From Chloroflexota bacterium (lineage in GTDB: Bacteria > Chloroflexota > Dormibacteria > CF-121), in contig VBGO01000125.1 of NCBI GenBank assembly GCA_005882525.1, positions 1 to 6,729 of the forward strand: a stretch of DNA of 6,729 nt. Reading direction: 5' to 3'. Position numbers and translations under genes: made by a program. The notes beneath the pieces were generated by a model. That model searched no databases. It had not been told where the DNA came from and worked only from the letters and a program-made list of their open reading frames with translations. Positions 4,664-6,729 of the stretch are shown piece after piece (positions within the stretch are counted from its first letter, which is position 1; the number at the start of each line of letters is the position of its first letter).

Positions 4664-6729
4664 CCACCACGGGGACCGCCCTCACCGACGCCCAGCAGGC
4701 GGCGGTCGCCCACACCGTCGGACCGCTTCTGATCATCGCCGGCGCCGGCACCGGGAAGACCCGGGTGTTGGTCGAGCGCTACCGGCGGCTGCGCCAGGAG
4801 GGCGTGCCGGCCGAGCGGATCTTGCTGCTGACCTTCACGGAAAAGGCCGCCCGCGAGGTGCTGGACCGAGTGGAGCAGGAGGACTACTTACCGGCCGGTG
4901 AACGATTCGTCCTGACCTACCACGCCTTCGCCCAGCGGTTCCTCCAGGAAGAAGGCTGGCTCGGCGGCATCCCGAAAGGGTTCCGCATCGTGTCCGAGGT
5001 CCGCAAGTGGGAAGTGATGCGCGACGTGCTCCTGGGCCAGCGGCCGCCCCACCTCTTTCATGCCCAGCGGCCCTACGAGCGCATCGGTGAGTTACTCAAG
5101 CTAGTCGAACGCGCCAAGCAGGAACTGGTCTCGCCGATGGAATTCCGGGCGTGGGCCGACGCCGACGCTGGCGCGTCCGGCGATGATCCGGTGCTGGCGG
5201 CCCAACGGGAGGCGGCGCTCGTCTATGCGGAGTATCAAGCGCGTCTGCTCGCCGAGGAACGCCTGGACTTCGACGACACGATCTACCACAGTGTCCAGCT
5301 CCTCGCCGCGGAACCATCGGTCGCCGCTCGGCAGAGCCAGCGCTTCGCCCACCTGATGGTCGACGAGTTCCAGGACACCAACTTCGCCCAGAGCCGGCTG
5401 CTCGAGCTGCTCGCCGGACCGGAGCGCAACCTGTGCGTGGTAGGCGACGATGACCAGAGCATCTATAAGTTTCGCGGCGCCTCGGTCGCCAACCTCCGGC
5501 GCTTCCGCGCCGTGTACCCCGATGCGGCCGTGATCCAGCTCGAGGAGAATTTCCGGAGCCGGGGCCCCATCCTCCGCGCGGCCGGCCGGCTGATCGGCGA
5601 AGATCCGGACCGCCTCGAGAAACGATTGACGGCGACGCGCGGCGAAGGCCCGCCGGTCAGTGTGCTGACCGCCACCAGCGTGACCGAGGAGGCCGACGCC
5701 GTGGCCACTCTGGTCAAGACCGCGATCGACGAAGGGCGGCATCGACCGAATGCGATCGCTATTCTGCTCCGCGCCAATGCCCACCTCCACAACTTCGCCC
5801 GCGCGCTGCAGCGCCGCGGCGTCGCCTACCAGGTCAGCGGAGGACGCGGTTTCTATCAACAGCCGGAAATCAAGGATTGTCTCGCCTACCTGCGCGCGGT
5901 CGACCACCCGGACGACACCGTCTGCCTGATGCGCCTGCTGAGCCTGCCGCGCTACGCCGCCGACCCGGTGCAGGCGGGCCGCTGGTCGCGCCAGGCGCGG
6001 GACGATGGACGGCGATTCTTCGATCTCCTGCAGGAATCGACGGACGACGGCGCCCGCCGTCTCACCCACGACCTTCGCCAGTTCGGCAGCCTGGCCCTGC
6101 GGCTGGGCGTCGACGACCTCTTCTATGAGGTGATGGAGCAGACCCACTACCTCGACCTCGAACGGTTTCTCGGTCCGATCGAGCGCTTGCAGGTGAGCGC
6201 CAACGTCCAGAAGCTGGCGGAGCTGATCGCCGCCTACTGCGACGAGCATCCCGATCAGCACCTGTCCGCATATCTCAAGCACCTCGATACGACCGAGGCG
6301 GCGCAGGCCGATGAGGAGATCGCGCCGCTGGATGAGACCGTCAACGCGGTCCACCTGATGACGGTGCACCAGGCGAAGGGTCTCGAGTTCGGCCTGGTCG
6401 TTATTCCGCACCTGGTCGAAGGCCGTTTTCCCGCGAGCCGCCGAAGTGAGGGGCTGACCCTGCCCAACGAGCTACTCAAGGAGGAGTTGCCTCCTGCCGA
6501 GCTGCACCTCGCGGAGGAGCGGCGGCTGGCCTACGTCGCCCTGACGCGGGCGCGCGAGGAAATCGTCGGTACCCTGGCCGCCCGCTATGAAGGCATCAAG
6601 GACTGGCGGCCGTCCCGCTTCTTGACCCCGGTCCGCGGTGACGACGCGCGCGAGCTGGCCGCCGCGCAGTTGCTGGCCTCCTCCGGAAGTGGCCTGGTCG
6701 AGGTCGCCCGCCAGGGCGAGCTGCCCCTC
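4660..6729 (+). CDS. UvrD/PcrA/Rep-type SF1A DNA helicase, C-terminus cut off
   Basis: Open from the ATG at 4660 to the window edge without a stop (690 codons). It is a superfamily 1A 3'-5' helicase: Q-motif LTDAQQAAV at 8-16, Walker A AGAGTGKT at 27-34, motif Ia LLLTFTEKAA at 55-64, TYHAF at 86-90, LDFDDT at 202-207, motif II VDEFQDT at 234-240, motif III VGDDDQSIYKFRGAS at 261-275, motif IV LEENFRS at 294-300, GFYQQPEIKD at 397-406, motif V MTVHQAKGLEF at 567-577 and motif VI EERRLAYVALTRAREE at 619-634. An SRFL motif follows at about 646-649. Motif III has F271 where PcrA/UvrD usually have W. The 2B insertion is rather short. The start overlaps the dciA stop (ATGA), with no clear Shine-Dalgarno, implying coupling. 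It probably acts in repair or clearing DNA. A C-terminal nuclease or other domain cannot be excluded, so no symbol is given. Confidence 0.93.
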   Translation, partial: MTTTGTALTDAQQAAVAHTVGPLLIIAGAGTGKTRVLVERYRRLRQEGVPAERILLLTFTEKAAREVLDRVEQEDYLPAGERFVLTYHAFAQRFLQEEGWLGGIPKGFRIVSEVRKWEVMRDVLLGQRPPHLFHAQRPYERIGELLKLVERAKQELVSPMEFRAWADADAGASGDDPVLAAQREAALVYAEYQARLLAEERLDFDDTIYHSVQLLAAEPSVAARQSQRFAHLMVDEFQDTNFAQSRLLELLAGPERNLCVVGDDDQSIYKFRGASVANLRRFRAVYPDAAVIQLEENFRSRGPILRAAGRLIGEDPDRLEKRLTATRGEGPPVSVLTATSVTEEADAVATLVKTAIDEGRHRPNAIAILLRANAHLHNFARALQRRGVAYQVSGGRGFYQQPEIKDCLAYLRAVDHPDDTVCLMRLLSLPRYAADPVQAGRWSRQARDDGRRFFDLLQESTDDGARRLTHDLRQFGSLALRLGVDDLFYEVMEQTHYLDLERFLGPIERLQVSANVQKLAELIAAYCDEHPDQHLSAYLKHLDTTEAAQADEEIAPLDETVNAVHLMTVHQAKGLEFGLVVIPHLVEGRFPASRRSEGLTLPNELLKEELPPAELHLAEERRLAYVALTRAREEIVGTLAARYEGIKDWRPSRFLTPVRGDDARELAAAQLLASSGSGLVEVARQGELPL

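Noticed and set aside
3679..4713. Long minus-strand open frame opposite recF, dciA and the helicase start
   Set aside because: It crosses three well supported plus-strand genes and its translation is composition-driven with no motif.
5101..6411. 436-codon minus-strand open frame
   Set aside because: It lies wholly opposite the helicase motifs, which are clear on the plus strand. Its open length follows from high third-position GC.

Overview
The window is the chromosomal replication-origin neighbourhood of a GC-rich bacterium. Reading left to right it holds: the first codons of rnpA and all of rpmH on the minus strand; a divergent spacer with DnaA boxes that is the best oriC candidate; then, on the plus strand, dnaA, dnaN, recF, a DUF721/DciA-family gene and the first 690 codons of a UvrD/PcrA-type helicase that runs off the right edge. 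No mobile element, CRISPR array, tRNA or rRNA gene was seen. Base composition and codon style look uniform, so nothing points to recent transfer.

Organism: the order rnpA-rpmH-(oriC)-dnaA-dnaN-recF-dciA is shared by many GC-rich bacteria. Three things make Chloroflexota (Thermomicrobia-like or a related uncultured class) my first guess: the style of the DnaA N-terminus, the L34 tail that extends past the usual end, and a UvrD-like helicase where gyrB often sits in actinobacteria. This is inference from memory of family sequences, not a search result.

Layout: 1-59 rnpA start (minus, partial); 78-233 rpmH (minus, GTG start); 234-545 divergent spacer with candidate promoters, two perfect convergent DnaA boxes and one near-consensus box; 546-1901 dnaA; 1902-2114 spacer with a perfect TATAAT and only degenerate DnaA boxes; 2115-3230 dnaN; 3247-4377 recF; 4370-4663 dciA-like; 4660-6729 uvrD-like helicase (partial).

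How the genes work together: DnaA binds and opens the origin. DciA is the likely loader or recruiter of the replicative helicase DnaB. DnaN is the sliding clamp. RecF helps load RecA at gaps. The UvrD-like helicase probably unwinds or strips DNA during repair. The 8-nt recF/dciA overlap and the ATGA dciA/helicase overlap suggest a translationally coupled operon dnaN-recF-dciA-uvrD, possibly with its own promoter in the dnaA-dnaN spacer. I found no clearly new system. The points most worth checking are the compact origin architecture, the dciA-helicase coupling, and the unseen C-terminus of the helicase.
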